NCBI GenBank assembly: GCA_030248215.1
Contig: JASANG010002686.1
Coordinates: forward strand, 1-64,000
Source of the DNA: Enoplolaimus lenunculus
Taxonomy: Eukaryota; Nematoda; Enoplea; Enoplida; Thoracostomopsidae
DNA: 64,000 bases
Direction: 5' to 3'
Every line of letters begins with the position of its first letter. Within the stretch, counting starts at the first letter, position 1. Under the pieces are notes generated by a model, which worked only from the letters and a program-made list of their open reading frames with translations, was not told the origin of the DNA and did not search any database. A program made the translations under genes and the position numbers. Below are positions 48,301 to 57,265 of the stretch, one piece after another.

Positions 48301-51300
48301 CTTAAGAACAGCTTTACACGACAGTTTAAGATGGTTCAAAATTTTGCAATAAGCAGTCAAATATTTACGCTTGGTTTGTTATTTGCCAATTATTTCCTTT
48401 TCAACTTGTAATAAGTTACCTGAGAATCATCAGGACTATACAACGCATCAAACGCGAACACTTTATTCGAACCGGAACCGAGATTTAAATTTGAATTTAG
48501 CTTGTCATTATTGGAGAATGTTTGATGTGGATGTGGCGTTTTTTGATTGGTTAATTTTCGGCAACTGTTGTCTGAAGCGTCAGCTTTAATGACAATTTGT
48601 TTACGAGATGTGTCTAATTCGAGCAATGAACGACGTTGGGTTGATTTGGACTCTGTAGCCGACGTTGGTGAACACACACGGACGAATACTTTGATCTAAA
48701 ATCAACTGATATATTCAATACAAAAACTAATGATAATTTTTTACCAGTGTATAAAGGAATTTTGACACGGTACAATACGGATTGGAATAAGATGGAGAGA
48801 TAAAAGGGATACATCCACGTTCGAAACTTTTGGAAAGACACGAAAAAAGGACTTTTAACAGACTTTCGAATAACACTCTGAATTCGATGGGTCGAGAAAA
48901 TTTTACAAAACCTTAGAGCCTGGCGAACTGATATTTTGGCTAAGACATTCTGGTTTTGACCCGACCACTAGTGGTATGTCTTCAAAACTGGATCCCTTGA
49001 TCGATCGCACACAAGCTCTGTCGCTTATGAAATATGCTATATTTCAGAAACTCTGATCCCTGCGAAAAAAATTGCAATAGGAGACACCTACGTCTACTCA
49101 ATTTGTAAAAATGAACAGCATAAAAATAAAGGCCAATGTTACTTTAAGGGGCGTAACAGCAGATTAAGCGTGTTCCTAAGCCTAAGCCTAAGCGTTGCAA
49201 AAATGAGTTCCTAAGCCTAAGCCTAACCTAAGCCTAAGCCTTGCAAAAATATCCCAAGCGTAAGCATAAGCCTAAGCCTAAGCGTTGCAAAAATGAGTTC
49301 CTATGCCGAAGCTTAAGCCTAAGCAAAAAAATGTAATCTAGACTCTAAACCAACTCTTTTATAGACCCACCAGATACCTGGACGCCCCTTAAAGTAACGT
49401 GGGCCAAAATAAACATATATAGGTGTACAATAAAATAAAACTGCCGACAGGTAGCTTATTTCTGGATGTTGCCAGCTCAAATTAGGTACAGAAAGGACAC
49501 AAGTTTTTATTTCACATGACTTAGCCAACCGAACATAAAACACTTTAAAACTGTCCTGATGGTTGGGGGTCAATTTTACTTTTAGGGGCATAACAGTAGA
49601 TTAAGCGTATTACTAAGCCTAAGCCTAAAGCATAAGCGTTGCAAAAAGGTGTTCCTAAGCCTAAAATCCTAAACCTAAGCCTAAGCCTAAGCGAAAAATG
49701 TAATCTAGAATCCAAACCTACTCTTTTATAGACCCACCAGAGACCTCGACGTCCCTTAAAGTAGCATGGACCATACTTTGTACTCCTGTCCCTTCTGGTT
49801 ACAAGTTCAGCTTGTTCGTACCCTTCCGGCCGAAGTGTTCGCTTTCGTCGGCTGTGCCGTGATTCCAAACCCAGTCATTGTGATGCCATTTGCGCCCGCT
49901 TGTAGCCTCAATAAAGCTGGTGGCATTGGCGGTGGATATTGGCGAACAGCCGTCGCAAAATTGAAACCCGTTTCAAGCGGCACATTTTTACAATTTTGAT
50001 CGCAGCTACAAAATGAAAAGCTTAAAATGAAACAAGAACCAGAGTTTGGGCTTACAGCAAAAAGGACAAATAAGAGGACCATATTCCATTCCGAAATTTC
50101 TTCAAGGCAAGAAATAAAGTAACAGAAATTAAAGTACCTTTTTATCGATGATAGAAGTCAAAAACTATTAAGATAATCCCGATTCGAAATGTTATCCTGG
50201 ATCCAGTCTACGACCGACACGAGGTGTTCCTTTAGTGTTGCGCTGTACTTTTGTTGACGTGCGGCGCTGTCCGTCACCCGCATGGTACGGTCCGGCGTCG
50301 TCCGTCACTGTGCGGTATCCTACGCAAATAACTCACGTACGATAACGTATGGTGACATACGGTGACGAACGGTGACGGACGACGCCGTACGGGTGACGAA
50401 CGGTGACGGAAGACGCCGTACGGGTGACGCACAGTGACGAATGGCGGCGTACGGGTGACGCACGGTGACGGAAGACGCCGTACGGGTGACGCACGGTGAC
50501 GGAAGACGCCGTACGGGTGACGCACAGTGACGAATGGCGGCGTACGGGTGACGCACGGTGACGGAAGACGCCGTACGCGTGACGCACGGTGACGGAAGAC
50601 GCCGTACGGGTGACGCACGGTGACGGAAGACGCCGTACGCGTGACGCACGGTGACGGAAGACGCCGTACGGGTGACACACGGTGACGGAAGACGCCGTAC
50701 GGGTGACGCACGGTGACGGAAGACGCCGTACGCGTGACGCACGGTAACGGAAGACGCCGTACGCGTGACGCACGGTGACGGAAGACGCCGTACGGGTGAC
50801 GCACGGTGACGGAAGACGCCGTACGGGTGACGCACGGTGACGGAAGACGCCGTACGCGTGACGCACGGTGACGGAAGACGCCGTACGGGTGACGCACGGT
50901 GATGGACGGCGCCGGACGTCAAGTATAACGCAACCCTAATCTGGGTCCAGTTTTGTGAGACACTAAGCATACAAATTATCGTTAACGGAATACGATTATA
51001 TGGACCGAAAAATTGGACGATTTTTCGACGCTGCTGCACACCAATACAGACGATTCCGACAATCAATATCGAATAACATTAAAATTTTTCATACATTTAA
51101 ACTATGCTAGCTGTAACAGTACACCCTCGTCCCGTATATACCAAAACTTTAGTATTACTGGTTCAAAAGTTGCAAGTCCTAGAATCAGTGGCGTGCAGTT
51201 AATTGCAGAAGTTTGGTACGGAAAAAACGGCTGAAATTCTAGGACTTAAACCTTACACAACAAAATAGGCAATTAGCTAACGGCCTATCAGTCGGACTGT

Positions 51301-51634
51301 GCCATTTACCCACATGTATAAAATCCAGGATGGGGGCACCGCCCTCTCGCCACCTGTAGATATCAATCTGCCCATTTGCCAACTATCGGCACGCCAAATC
51401 CAAACATACCACAATAAAAAGGTAATTTGTTGCCTACCTATCGCCTTCAGTCCATTTTCGGGACTGCCGGGTTGATGCGGCGTAGTCCTTTGGTCTGCAT
51501 TTTGAGCCATGGTTATGTCGCTTGAATCTTCTTGGAGAACCAGAATAATACTGTACCCTTGGTTGAGATGGATTTGAGCCAGACCATACTTGTTGAGGTG
51601 AACATTGTTGACCAGCGTAAGAGGTGGATGCCAT
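27546..51634 (-). CDS. KIF26: Kinesin-like protein KIF26 (atypical kinesin-11), 18 coding exons
   Basis: KIF26 proteins bind microtubules without motor activity and act in signalling and adhesion. Exons in order: 51634-51438, 50005-49822, 48695-48420, 46949-46856, 46642-46442, 45766-45566, 44067-43945, 42913-42769, 41672-41444, 40861-40662, 39946-38233, 36363-33861, 33448-33235, 32462-32343, 30428-30325, 29488-29388, 28459-28330, 27691-27546. All phases agree, giving 2293 aa (human KIF26A about 1880, KIF26B about 2100). The motor domain is at about 128-550. SSSEQSCDTVIYLG and SDRELTDNEGPP are near-identical to human KIF26. SSGYESG and the C-terminal helix KSHLAMVTVFD match its tail. The paralogue (A or B) is not resolved. 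Exon 1 is the least certain; its ATG and phase-2 donor fit. Confidence 0.93.
28033..28295 (+). mobile_element. tRNA-like TTAA MITE in the last KIF26 intron
   Basis: TTAA at both ends (28033-28036, 28292-28295), with CCCCTTCTCAC and GAGTTACAGGG as inverted ends. The tRNA-like part is on the minus strand, antisense to nothing and sense with KIF26. It has lost several bases of box B compared with the other copies. Confidence 0.75.
28715..28916. mobile_element. MITE family D copy in a KIF26 intron
   Basis: CACTGTAAAAAATGGTGAGT at the left pairs with GACTCACCATTTTTTGCAGT at the right, and the pairing continues inward over AATTGACTCTC. Most of the element is one large imperfect palindrome with GAGTCAAATT-type words. 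The right end, read on the minus strand, resembles a splice donor (ATGGTGAGT). Family members: 43500-43660 and 62761-62980. Confidence 0.8.
29715..29984 (+). mobile_element. tRNA-like TTAA MITE in a KIF26 intron
   Basis: Left TTAA at 29715. The right end GAGTGAAAGGGTAAA has lost one T of the target. This is the best-preserved tRNA-like half: minus strand CTATAGCTCTGTGGTCATCG, AAACAACTCCCACC and GGGGTTCGAATTTCACC. A fragment of the family's left end also lies at about 29290-29325. Confidence 0.75.
31255..31640 (+). repeat. Repeat family I with CTCCGGCTCCGGCAAAC tandem units
   Basis: Three tandem units of about 30 bases (CTCCGGCTCCGGCAAACTTT then GTTG) at 31490-31580, inside a longer repeat whose inverted relative is at 54275-54620. 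Shared blocks are TTCACCTTCGGC and, outside the units, TTAAACATCATTTTAAC-type sequence. It lies in the KIF26 intron between exons 14 and 15. Confidence 0.6.
32900..33156. mobile_element. TAATGCGGG-terminus element F3, both ends present
   Basis: TTATGCGGGGTTGACGTTAT at the left and ATATTAACGTGAAACCCGAA at the right are inverted ends. The right two thirds match F1/F2 (AGTGGTTTGTATG, ATGTCATATGACATTCGAG, CGTCGACGTCGAATCAACAT). This short copy shows that TAATGCGGG is a true outer terminus of the family. It lies in the KIF26 intron between exons 13 and 14. Confidence 0.7.
33861..36363 (-). CDS. KIF26: KIF26 exon 12, long linker exon
   Basis: 2503 bases in one open frame (834 codons), Ser/Thr/Gln/Asn-rich and presumably disordered. 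Near its start is a cysteine cluster C-G-T-C-C-D-C-C. The end reads SSSGYESG, a motif repeated in exon 15 and similar to a KIF26 C-terminal motif. The region has no recognisable fold. The frame is kept open across 2.5 kb, which argues strongly for coding. Confidence 0.92.
36945..37440. repeat. Degenerate tandem units with octamer ATGCAAAT
   Basis: Four related units (near 36955, 37110, 37285 and 37398) share TAATATGCAAATTAG followed by TATTAGCTAACT. Three also share a TTATCGGTTTTGGA or AATTAGTGAAATATTG block. Spacing is 110-175 bases. Each carries an exact POU-type octamer. It lies in KIF26 intron 11. Confidence 0.7.
37441..37625 (+). repeat. Repeat tail with GACA/GACG microsatellite
   Basis: The motif AAAATCGGTTCAGCCGTTCC is followed by CGGACAGACAGACGGACAGA-type units to about 37575, then a hairpin around CGAAACTCCGAG / CTCGGAGTTTCG. 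A similar ATCGGTTCAGCCGTT plus GACAGACA order is common at the 3' part of dispersed repeats in other invertebrates. No coding part of such an element is present. Confidence 0.55.
38233..39946 (-). CDS. KIF26: KIF26 exon 11, with polythreonine tract
   Basis: 1714 bases with a single open frame. It begins DRELTDNEGPP, continues through a low-complexity Thr-rich block of about 70 residues coded mainly by ACA/ACC/ACT, then a Cys-containing patch CATCTDPDCKYKYQ and acidic stretches. The part after the first 12 residues has no recognised homologue. It is probably disordered, as the KIF26 linker is in other animals. Confidence 0.9.
39281..39400 (+). repeat. GTT-type microsatellite inside KIF26 exon 11
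   Basis: About 35 GTT triplets with a GTC block, coding for the Thr tract on the minus strand. The long Leu/Val and Asn frames on other strands are shadows of it. Confidence 0.9.
40370..40518. repeat. MITE family H, partial copy
   Basis: Shares AAAAATAACTAAACAGTCCG, ACCGAATGAATAG and the end TTCGGGTCACTACAGT with 25693-26113. The left end is missing. Confidence 0.5.
41219..41438. mobile_element. MITE family C copy beside a KIF26 splice donor
   Basis: CACTGTAAATTCAATCAACT at the left and CTCACTAAAATTGTACAGTG at the right are inverted. The interior is built of AACTCA/TGAGTT words. On the minus strand the element starts at intron base 6 of KIF26 intron 9, so only GTATG separates it from the exon. 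Other copies: 44539-44790 and 52512-52743. Confidence 0.8.
41444..48695 (-). CDS. KIF26: KIF26 motor-domain exons 3-9
   Basis: The domain opens with GRIKVFVRV (kinesin beta-1) and continues VFAFDALYSPDDSQ, a TEVTSAVLTELIQSVLNG helix, the P-loop position GNDRNARS (246-253), then GVAPRSISWLFRQI, YSVRVSALELSG and the KIF26-typical QDPVFGTQLINQCELR with AHYLDIALAARS. Switch I is SRRNSHLFFTLHLYQY instead of S-S-R-S-H. Switch II is DLAPGE (437-442) instead of D-L-A-G-S-E. The alpha-4/5 part reads PYKDSKLTQLL, and the domain ends with QTAHRLYRIGRKAKIQK. None of the nucleotide-binding motifs is intact, as expected for a kinesin without ATPase. The acceptor of exon 6 (45767) was chosen from phase alone. 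Confidence 0.9.
41805..41970 (+). repeat. MITE family B copy
   Basis: Inverted ends around AGAGGCGGGAACGTTTTTAT and GTTCCGTCTCTGTTCTTAAC, with GGCTTAGGCTTAGGAATATG inside. It lies in KIF26 intron 8. Confidence 0.6.
42375..42526 (+). repeat. Two tandem 76-bp units
   Basis: CATCCTGAATCCGGCCAAG...CGACCGTT is repeated with a 76-base period (42375 and 42451), with one difference in the first 50 bases. Near-identity suggests a recent duplication. It lies in KIF26 intron 8. Confidence 0.85.
43500..43660. mobile_element. MITE family D copy
   Basis: AAAATGGTGAGTCAAATTGA at the left and CTCATCATTTTTTGCAGTG at the right. It is shorter than the copy at 28715. It lies in KIF26 intron 7. Confidence 0.65.
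43710..43895 (+). repeat. MITE family B copy
   Basis: CTTGTATAGAACAGGGCTGG at the left and CCCTGTTGTTTACATGAG at the right. The interior has CCTAAGCGTAAGCCTAAGC repeats. It sits 50 bases from KIF26 exon 7, on the intron 7 side. Confidence 0.6.
44067..44431 (-). repeat. Three tandem 131-133-bp units at the KIF26 exon 7 acceptor
   Basis: Units start at 44067, 44198 and 44331 with GTGTCTAAAATAMAAAGTAA. They share CAAATGTGTATAGCACCTAT and CCCAGGTTGAAAAGTTTTA. On the minus strand each unit ends in TTTTAGACAC, the sequence used as the exon 7 acceptor, so two extra acceptor-like sites lie upstream of the true one. Confidence 0.85.
44539..44790. mobile_element. MITE family C copy
   Basis: CACTGTAAATTTCAGTGAGT at the left and CAATGGAATTTACTGTG at the right. 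The interior shows the AACTCA/TGAGTT words of the family. It lies in KIF26 intron 6. Confidence 0.8.
45300..45407. repeat. MITE family H, right part
   Basis: AAAAATAAATAACAGTCCG, ACCGAATAAC, GGAGAGGCCAAATAAA and the TTCGGCTCACTACAGT end match the copy at 25693 over about 105 bases. The left part is lost. Confidence 0.65.
47100..48048 (+). mobile_element. tRNA-like MITE split by a second element
   Basis: The left part (47100-47200) ends CCACTGAGCTATA, and the right part (47891-48048) resumes TAAGGACTGAATACTCGAG. In intact copies these are contiguous (AGCTATAGGAGC). The left TTAA end is lost and the right end reads GAGTGAGAGGGTTTT. Confidence 0.75.
47201..47890. mobile_element. 690-bp MITE (family E) inserted at TA
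   Basis: CACACAAAATAAATTGTCTT and AAGACAGTTTATTTTGTGTG are inverted ends, with a TA duplication (47199-47200 and 47891-47892). The host repeat shows the uninterrupted site, which proves the insertion. TA targets point to the Tc1/mariner superfamily. It is AT-rich inside, with many TTTAAGA/TCTTAAA words and no transposase. Confidence 0.85.
48072..48258 (+). repeat. tRNA-like MITE (family T), right part missing
   Basis: GACTCTTTCTCACATGAATA at the left through GGTAAGATTCGATCCCCAGT and TATATGTTAGAATTTG, then the match stops. It lies 20 bases after another copy of the same family. It lies in KIF26 intron 3. Confidence 0.7.
49131..49405 (+). mobile_element. MITE family A copy
   Basis: GGCCAATGTTACTTTAAGGG and CCCCTTAAAGTAACGTGGGC are the inverted ends. 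The interior has three tandem blocks of CCTAAGCCTAAGCGTTGC type. It lies in KIF26 intron 2. Confidence 0.8.
49568..49772 (+). mobile_element. MITE family A copy
   Basis: GTCAATTTTACTTTTAGGGG to GTCCCTTAAAGTAGCATGGA, with the family's CTTTTATAGACCCACCAGA block. It ends 50 bases before KIF26 exon 2, inside intron 2. Confidence 0.75.
50340..50905. repeat. 31-bp GC-rich minisatellite in KIF26 intron 1
   Basis: About 18 units of the type GGTGACGGAAGACGCCGTAC + GGGTGACGCAC. Variants (AGTGACGAATGGCGGCGTAC, or GCGTGAC for GGGTGAC) recur at 31-base multiples; the two AATGGCGG units are 93 bases apart. Because 31 is not a multiple of three and no unit contains a stop, three minus-strand frames stay open at once. 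Base composition is far more GC-rich than the surroundings. Confidence 0.92.
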
Positions 51635-52511
51635 ATATAGAAAGGTTGCTTTCGTAGAAATCTTTTATCCGCTACTACTTTTGAAAATGCAATGTTTTAT
51701 TAATAATTTAAAATAATTATTTTTTTGTTTTTTTAAATTCATTTTTGTGTCCTAAAACTTGCTAAATCGTTTTGTAGCAAAGTTACTGAAAGCTAACGCT
51801 TGTTAAGGACATATTTACAAACGGAAAGTATTCTAATTAAAATCTATTTTATTAAAACTAGAACGCCTCACATTCGTATTTTTGGCAGCATTCCACAAAA
51901 AATAGCGTGTATATATGCAAATTAGAACACATTCTTGAAAAGTTAAAAGAGGAATATTTTACGATGGCAAATTTGCAGCCACGTTGACTAGTGTTTTTTA
52001 TTTAGGAAAACAAAAGAATGTCTCAAATAGGAGATTTTTTTCTTCAACCGACTTTCAACATATAACCAAATGGAAATTATTCATGGCTTAAAAGCGTTAA
52101 ATTCTGTGTTTTGTAAGCATTATTATTCTATTAACTCATTAACAAGCAATTACATTACAACGTTTTTGGCAAAAATACACAAAAAACTTTCGAAGTTACA
52201 GTGTGCAGGGTTGTTTTGATACCACAGATGCCTTATGTGCCCCTCTTTCGACTGGTATAACGGGTTAACTTGGGCAATAATTGTTGATGAACTGCGAAAT
52301 ATTAATATTTATTGCATCGAATACAACAAAAAATTAGCTTTATTTGATAACAGCTTTGCCTTTTCAGACTCGGCCGGAAGCGGTATGAGGTAGAGTGCCG
52401 CTCGACTTACGGACATCTTCATTTACACTGGTCGAAAAATTTATCGACATTCAAAAAATTCTACGCTAAGGAAACGTTTCCTATCCAATCTGAAATTGTC
52501 TATGACCGTCT

Positions 52512-52743
52512 ACTCTGTAAATATTAGTGAGTTGATTTTAATTCAGAATGAGTTGAAATGCTCAGTCTGAGTTAGGACTATCAGAACTCAGAATTTTGAG
52601 TAGATTCAATTCATTCTGAGTTACATAATAAACTCATCGACAGTCAACTTAACTCAGAGTGAGTTAATGTTTACTGATATTAATTCAGAAATAACTAACT
52701 CGCTAGCTAAATTGATTAATCAACTCATTGCAATTTACAGAGT
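52512..52743. mobile_element. MITE family C copy
   Basis: CTCTGTAAATATTAGTGAGT at the left and ATTGCAATTTACAGAG at the right. It has the same AACTCA/TGAGTT interior as the copy at 44539, with most words in the same order. Confidence 0.8.
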
Positions 52744-53295
52744 AGTGATAATTCCTGGGGTATACTCTTCAATACTGTTGTTCTTCGAAAAACACAGGGG
52801 TGCTTGATATGCCGTTTTAAAATATACACTGTTGAATTTGGCTACATACTAATATAGTTTGAGTAAAAAATATGGACCCGAACGGGTTTCGTTTACCAGC
52901 CGCTCCTTTTATTTTGAACCTGTTTTTCGGCCGCAAGGCTGTCGTATGCCCAAATCGGCAAGTCTGCCATAGGTCACCGCTCCCACGTAATAATCCGACT
53001 TATCGAAACTAACATTAAGCATTCTTATGACTGAAATATTAATATTTCGACTCACGTTGAAATTTTTTGTGGTTTTCAAAAAAGGTTCAGATTCCTCTTT
53101 TATCAAATTTGCAGCTTTTGTACAAATAAATGCAAAAACAAATAGGAGTAAACCATTATGAGTTCAACAAATACAACAGCCCTTACCCCACTCTCGGGTT
53201 TTTTACCTGGCACACAATTTCACACGACGGCTTAGAAACAAAAATGCCATCAACCGACTGTGCCCTTGAAATCTGTATCCCCTTCCGAGATCGTT

Positions 53296-53455
53296 GTATC
53301 ACCCCTCACCGGAGCTACTAGCTGTTGGCATCAACTAGAAAAATTTCAAGCTCGCTTGGAAGTCATTGTAAACCCTTGTATACCGTTTCAAATAATTTTA
53401 GCCTAATATTAAGGTTAATCTGGCTACGGGCCTACGTGGCCCCCGAAACAAACTA
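53296..53455 (+). repeat. Repeat family G, diverged copy
   Basis: Shares GAAAAATTTCAAGCTCGCTT, GTCATTGTAAACCCTTGTAT and the end TCTGGCTACGGGCC with 54790-54940 and, inverted, with 58870-59025. Confidence 0.5.
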
Positions 53456-53964
53456 CCTTTCACCTCCGACAATACAGACCCCTGGGTTGTAGATTTACTA
53501 TAATATGCGGCATTTACGTCTTTACATCAGAACATAATGTGGCCACAAACCGGTGGGTGGAGGCTTTACGCAGTTTAACATTGGAAATAATTTATTTGCA
53601 AAATGTACAAAATTGCAGGCAAATTTAAACTGCATTGTCTTCGAAAACATTGTTTAATTTATTAATAAATGCATCAGGGGTTGCAAATTTGTGCACCACT
53701 TAAAAATAACCTGTTGATTGCGTTTGTGACAGGTTTGTAAAATATTACACCTGGTTGATAAACCCGCTGTGGTTTCTTTAAACGTCCCACAAATATTAAA
53801 TGCTTACGGAAATTGCATACATATCTAAATATTCAAGAATTTTGCATTTACTCAATTCGGAGTGGAATATGGAAACCAGGCTAATAATTTTAACAATTAT
53901 AACTTTAGAATTAGCATATTCCTAAACCTAAACCAATGCCTGAACGCTGTAAAAAATGGTCCTT

Positions 53965-54150
53965 GTGAAGATCAGGGGCGGACTGTTTTTTTGCTCAACT
54001 GCAATAGAGTTGCTTATGCTTTAGACTAGTTTTTTGCTTAGGCTTAGGTATAGGTTTATCGTTTCATTGGCAGTTACGGTTATTCTTATGCTTAGAAATT
54101 TGTCAATACTACTGTTACGGTCCAATTCTGTACATTAGCCAAGAAAGTGT
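53965..54150 (+). repeat. MITE family B, diverged copy
   Basis: GAAGATCAGGGGCGGACTGT at the left and CAATTCTGTACATTAGCC at the right, with GCTTAGGCTTAGGTATAG inside. Confidence 0.55.
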
Positions 54151-54274
54151 AAGCTATGCCTGAGCAGAAAGCCATAATTTAAATTCTAATCCTACTCTTT
54201 TAAACAATAAAACCGGGAAACGGGACGGCTCTAAAAGTATGTGCCGAAAAAAACGACTATGGACTAAGATACAA

Positions 54275-54620
54275 CAGGACGTGAAAAATACCGGAGCCGG
54301 AGGTCACAAACACTTGCGGAGCCTCAACCAGAGTGAATCAGAGGTGAAGCCGAAGGTGAAGCGAAATTAGGTTGTTAAAATGAGGTTTAATTTGTAATCT
54401 TAGCAAATATCTGTAACGAGTTTTTGAATCATTTAGTTTTACGCTTATTTTTTCACGATATACGCCAAAAAGATAAATTTTGTACAATCTCGCTAAATTT
54501 TAACACCGAAGTTACCGAAACCAAAAAAAAAATTTTACCGGATCCGGAACCGTAGCCGAATTTCTGCCGGATCCGGAGCTGGAGGCAAACCTCCGGTTGC
54601 ATCTTCCTCTGAACGTAGTC
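54275..54620 (-). repeat. Repeat family I copy
   Basis: Inverted relative of 31255-31640: GCCGGAGGTCACAAACACTT, GGTGAAGCCGAAGGTGAAGC, TTAAAATGAGGTTTAATTTG and GCAAATATCTG in matching order. It lacks the 30-base tandem expansion. Confidence 0.55.
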
Positions 54621-54789
54621 AGAATTTCATTTTGACAGGGTATAAAGCCTACTATCAATGCTCGTTTCATCTTCATGTTTCCGCAGAAGTTCCTTAAACG
54701 GGTATATTCCCTCTGTGCCTTTTCTTGTACAGGGATCTGAAAGCCACCTGAACTCAGCATTGCAGATTCCGCTTCTGGCCCGTAGCGAA

Positions 54790-54940
54790 TACAGGCCTGG
54801 GGCGCTCAATCGTCCTGGAATATGTTTTGTTCTCCTGGAAAATTTTCAACCTTGCTTGTAAGTCATTGAACACCCTTGTATGCCCCTCCTGAAATCTTTT
54901 TTAGCCCCGATAGCAAGGTGAGCTGGCTCCGGTCCTGTTT
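54790..54940 (+). repeat. Repeat family G copy
   Basis: CTCCTGGAAAATTTTCAACC, TTGCTTGTAAGTCATTGAAC and AGCAAGGTGAGCTGGCTCCG match the inverted copy at 58870-59025. Confidence 0.6.
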
Positions 54941-55212
54941 CCCATTTGTTCGTTACGCCAGGAAACTTTTACAACATACTCATCAAAAAACTAATTAACT
55001 TTTGTATGCATCTGATATTTTATTTTTAGTTTTAATTCAGCTACAACTTAAAATTACCATATTTCTTGTGAGCTTATATTTCTGATAAGTTTCTGATGAA
55101 AAGTGTCAAATATCAAATGTTAAAACATCTATTAAAAGCACGAAAGATATTCTAAAACACGCTTTTAAAAGGACGTTTGATGTGGGAATGATCACTAACA
55201 GATAAATTGACT

Positions 55213-55399
55213 GGCCCATGTTACTTTACGGGGCATTCAGGTTTTTGGTGCGTCTATAAAAGAGTAGGTTTAGATTGTAGATTGCATATTTTTGCTTAAG
55301 TTTAGGCTTAGGCTTAGGAACTCATTTTTGCAACGCTTAAGCTTAGGCTTAGGAATATGATTAATCTACTGTTTACGCCCCTTAAAGTTAACATTGGCC
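55213..55399 (-). mobile_element. MITE family A copy
   Basis: GGCCCATGTTACTTTACGGG and CCCCTTAAAGTTAACATTGG ends. It carries AGAGTAGGTTTAGATTGTAG and GGCTTAGGCTTAGGAA. Confidence 0.75.
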
Positions 55400-55745
55400 A
55401 AATGACTAACCATAAATTGCTTCAGCTTTCAAGTCAGCGCCCTACTCAGCGTTCAAACGTTGCTAGTGTACACTTCAGCTTTCGTTTACGAAACGCTCAC
55501 ATTTTGGCATAACTTAGGCTTAAGATTAGGCTGGCTGACGCTTAAAGTTTTAGGCATACGCGTAAGCCTAGGTTTGTTGTCAAGGGGATGTGTACAAGAC
55601 CCCGTGGAAAACATCACCATAAGTAAATTGGAATGTTGTTAAAATAGTGCATAATATACACTCGTTGCTTCTGGTTGATATTTCGTCATTATAAAAAAGC
55701 TGTAACGCCCGTAATACATATTCCGTGCATGATATGAATCCGCTG

Positions 55746-55950
55746 GGCCCATGTTACTTTAATTGGCGTAACAGTAGATTAAGCGTATTCCTAAGCATAA
55801 GCTTACGTCTAAGCGTTGCAAAAATGAGTTCCTAAGCCTAAGCCTAAGTATAAGCCTATTAAGCCTGAGCAATAAATGTAATCTAGAATCTAAAACTAAT
55901 CTTTTATGGACCCACCAGAAACCTGGACACCCTTTAAAGTAACATGGGCC
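55746..55950 (+). mobile_element. MITE family A copy
   Basis: GGCCCATGTTACTTTAATTG and CCCTTTAAAGTAACATGGGC, nearly perfect inverted ends. The interior is as in the other copies. Confidence 0.8.
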
Positions 55951-56451
55951 ATCCAGTGTATAGAGCATGTATCCCGCTCAGAATTAAAGGTTAATAGCAG
56001 TCTAACGAGAAGTTATCTGTATTGTTTATGTGCAGGTTAACTAGGTACATAATAACAAAACCTAAACCTAAAATATTGCTAATTCCGCGACATAAAATGT
56101 CTCGCAATCGCCTTATGGCAATCAATGCAAAACATTGAGTGAACATAGTGGCAAATATCAAAACAAATACTTAAACCAGCAACTGATTTATCAGAAATAC
56201 CTGAAATACACCAAAACTTTCGATCCCACAAGAAAGTAAAATAAAGTTAGGAACATATTTTCGCAACGCTAAGGCTTAGGCTTTAGGCTTAGGAAGCCTA
56301 CGCTTCATCTATTGTTACGCCCCTAAAAGTAACCTTGGCCACAGCTAGCGATAAATGCTTTTATTTGCCTACAAATGTTCACAAGTTTACTCTCGGAAAT
56401 GTCACAAGTCGAAGGCGTGGATTATAATTAATACGGTGCATATTGTTAGGG

Positions 56452-56609
56452 CCCATGTAAAGATCAGGGGCGGAACGTTTTTCTGTGGGACTAGAAAAAA
56501 AGTAAGTTTAAGCTTTAGAGTGATTTTTTGCTTGGCTAAGGCTTAGGCTTAGTCTTAGGCTTAGGAATATGCTCATAATACTGTTCCGCTCCTGTTCTTT
56601 ACATTGCCC
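56452..56609 (+). mobile_element. MITE family B copy
   Basis: GGCCCATGTAAAGATCAGGG and CTCCTGTTCTTTACATTGCC. This is one of the cleanest copies, with four GGCTTAG hexamers inside. Confidence 0.75.
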
Positions 56610-57089
56610 ATTATTAGTGTTCAACTAGCGTGTATAACTTCGCCAAAAATCATTTTTGACAAATGCATAACACATATTTCTTTGGAAAAATACCTCTTGT
56701 GAAAAACAAGAGTCACTGGCCAGTGTTTAGTGAGAAAAATACCATGATTTTGTTCTCAAATTTCACTAAAACGCAAAATATTATACAGCTGTAAAAGGCG
56801 ACACTTTTGGCAATCTAAACAAAGTCGCTACAATATGTCGTTGATACTGTGAGACACCAAATATTTTTATTTTTTTTGACAACATTCGCTGGAACCAACT
56901 CTCACTGCCAAGTTTATAAAACGTGCCAAACTGGGTCAGGTCAAAAAAAAGTTTAAAATTGATGAAGATTAATTAGTTTCAATTTTAATAATTAAAATAA
57001 CTTACACGGGACAGACCGGTTTTTCACTTCAAAAACAACGAGAATTGAATTGTTTTTTGTTGCCGAAATTAGATATACTAGTCAACCGT

Positions 57090-57265
57090 GTTTGTTGCAT
57101 TGAGCAAAAGTTAGCGAATGTACAACAATCTGCATGCAAATTCTGTTTTCACAGAACAATCAAATTTGTGTTCTAAGAAAATATAAACAAGGTAATGCTG
57201 GAACGCTGTCGAAAATATGTATGGTATTTGGGGTGGAGCGTTCCAGCTTTAACTATATAGATATA
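57090..57265. repeat. Repeat family J with AATGCTGGAACGCTG hairpin
   Basis: GTTGCATTGAGCAAAAGTTA, TTTTCACAGAACA, then TAATGCTGGAACGCTG and its near complement GAGCGTTCCAGCTTTA 40 bases on. Relatives at 26640-26830 and 40140-40205 keep the same order, each with ATACGTATGT-like words in the loop. Confidence 0.55.

Noticed and set aside
50274-51066. Three overlapping frames rich in RRLPSPCVTRTASSV-type repeats
   Set aside because: A 31-base minisatellite without stops gives the same peptide in all frames. It lies in KIF26 intron 1.
52909-53106. 65-codon minus-strand frame ending GRLADLGIRQPCGRKTGSK
   Set aside because: Looks gene-like at its end, but no domain or neighbouring exon was found; possibly repeat debris.
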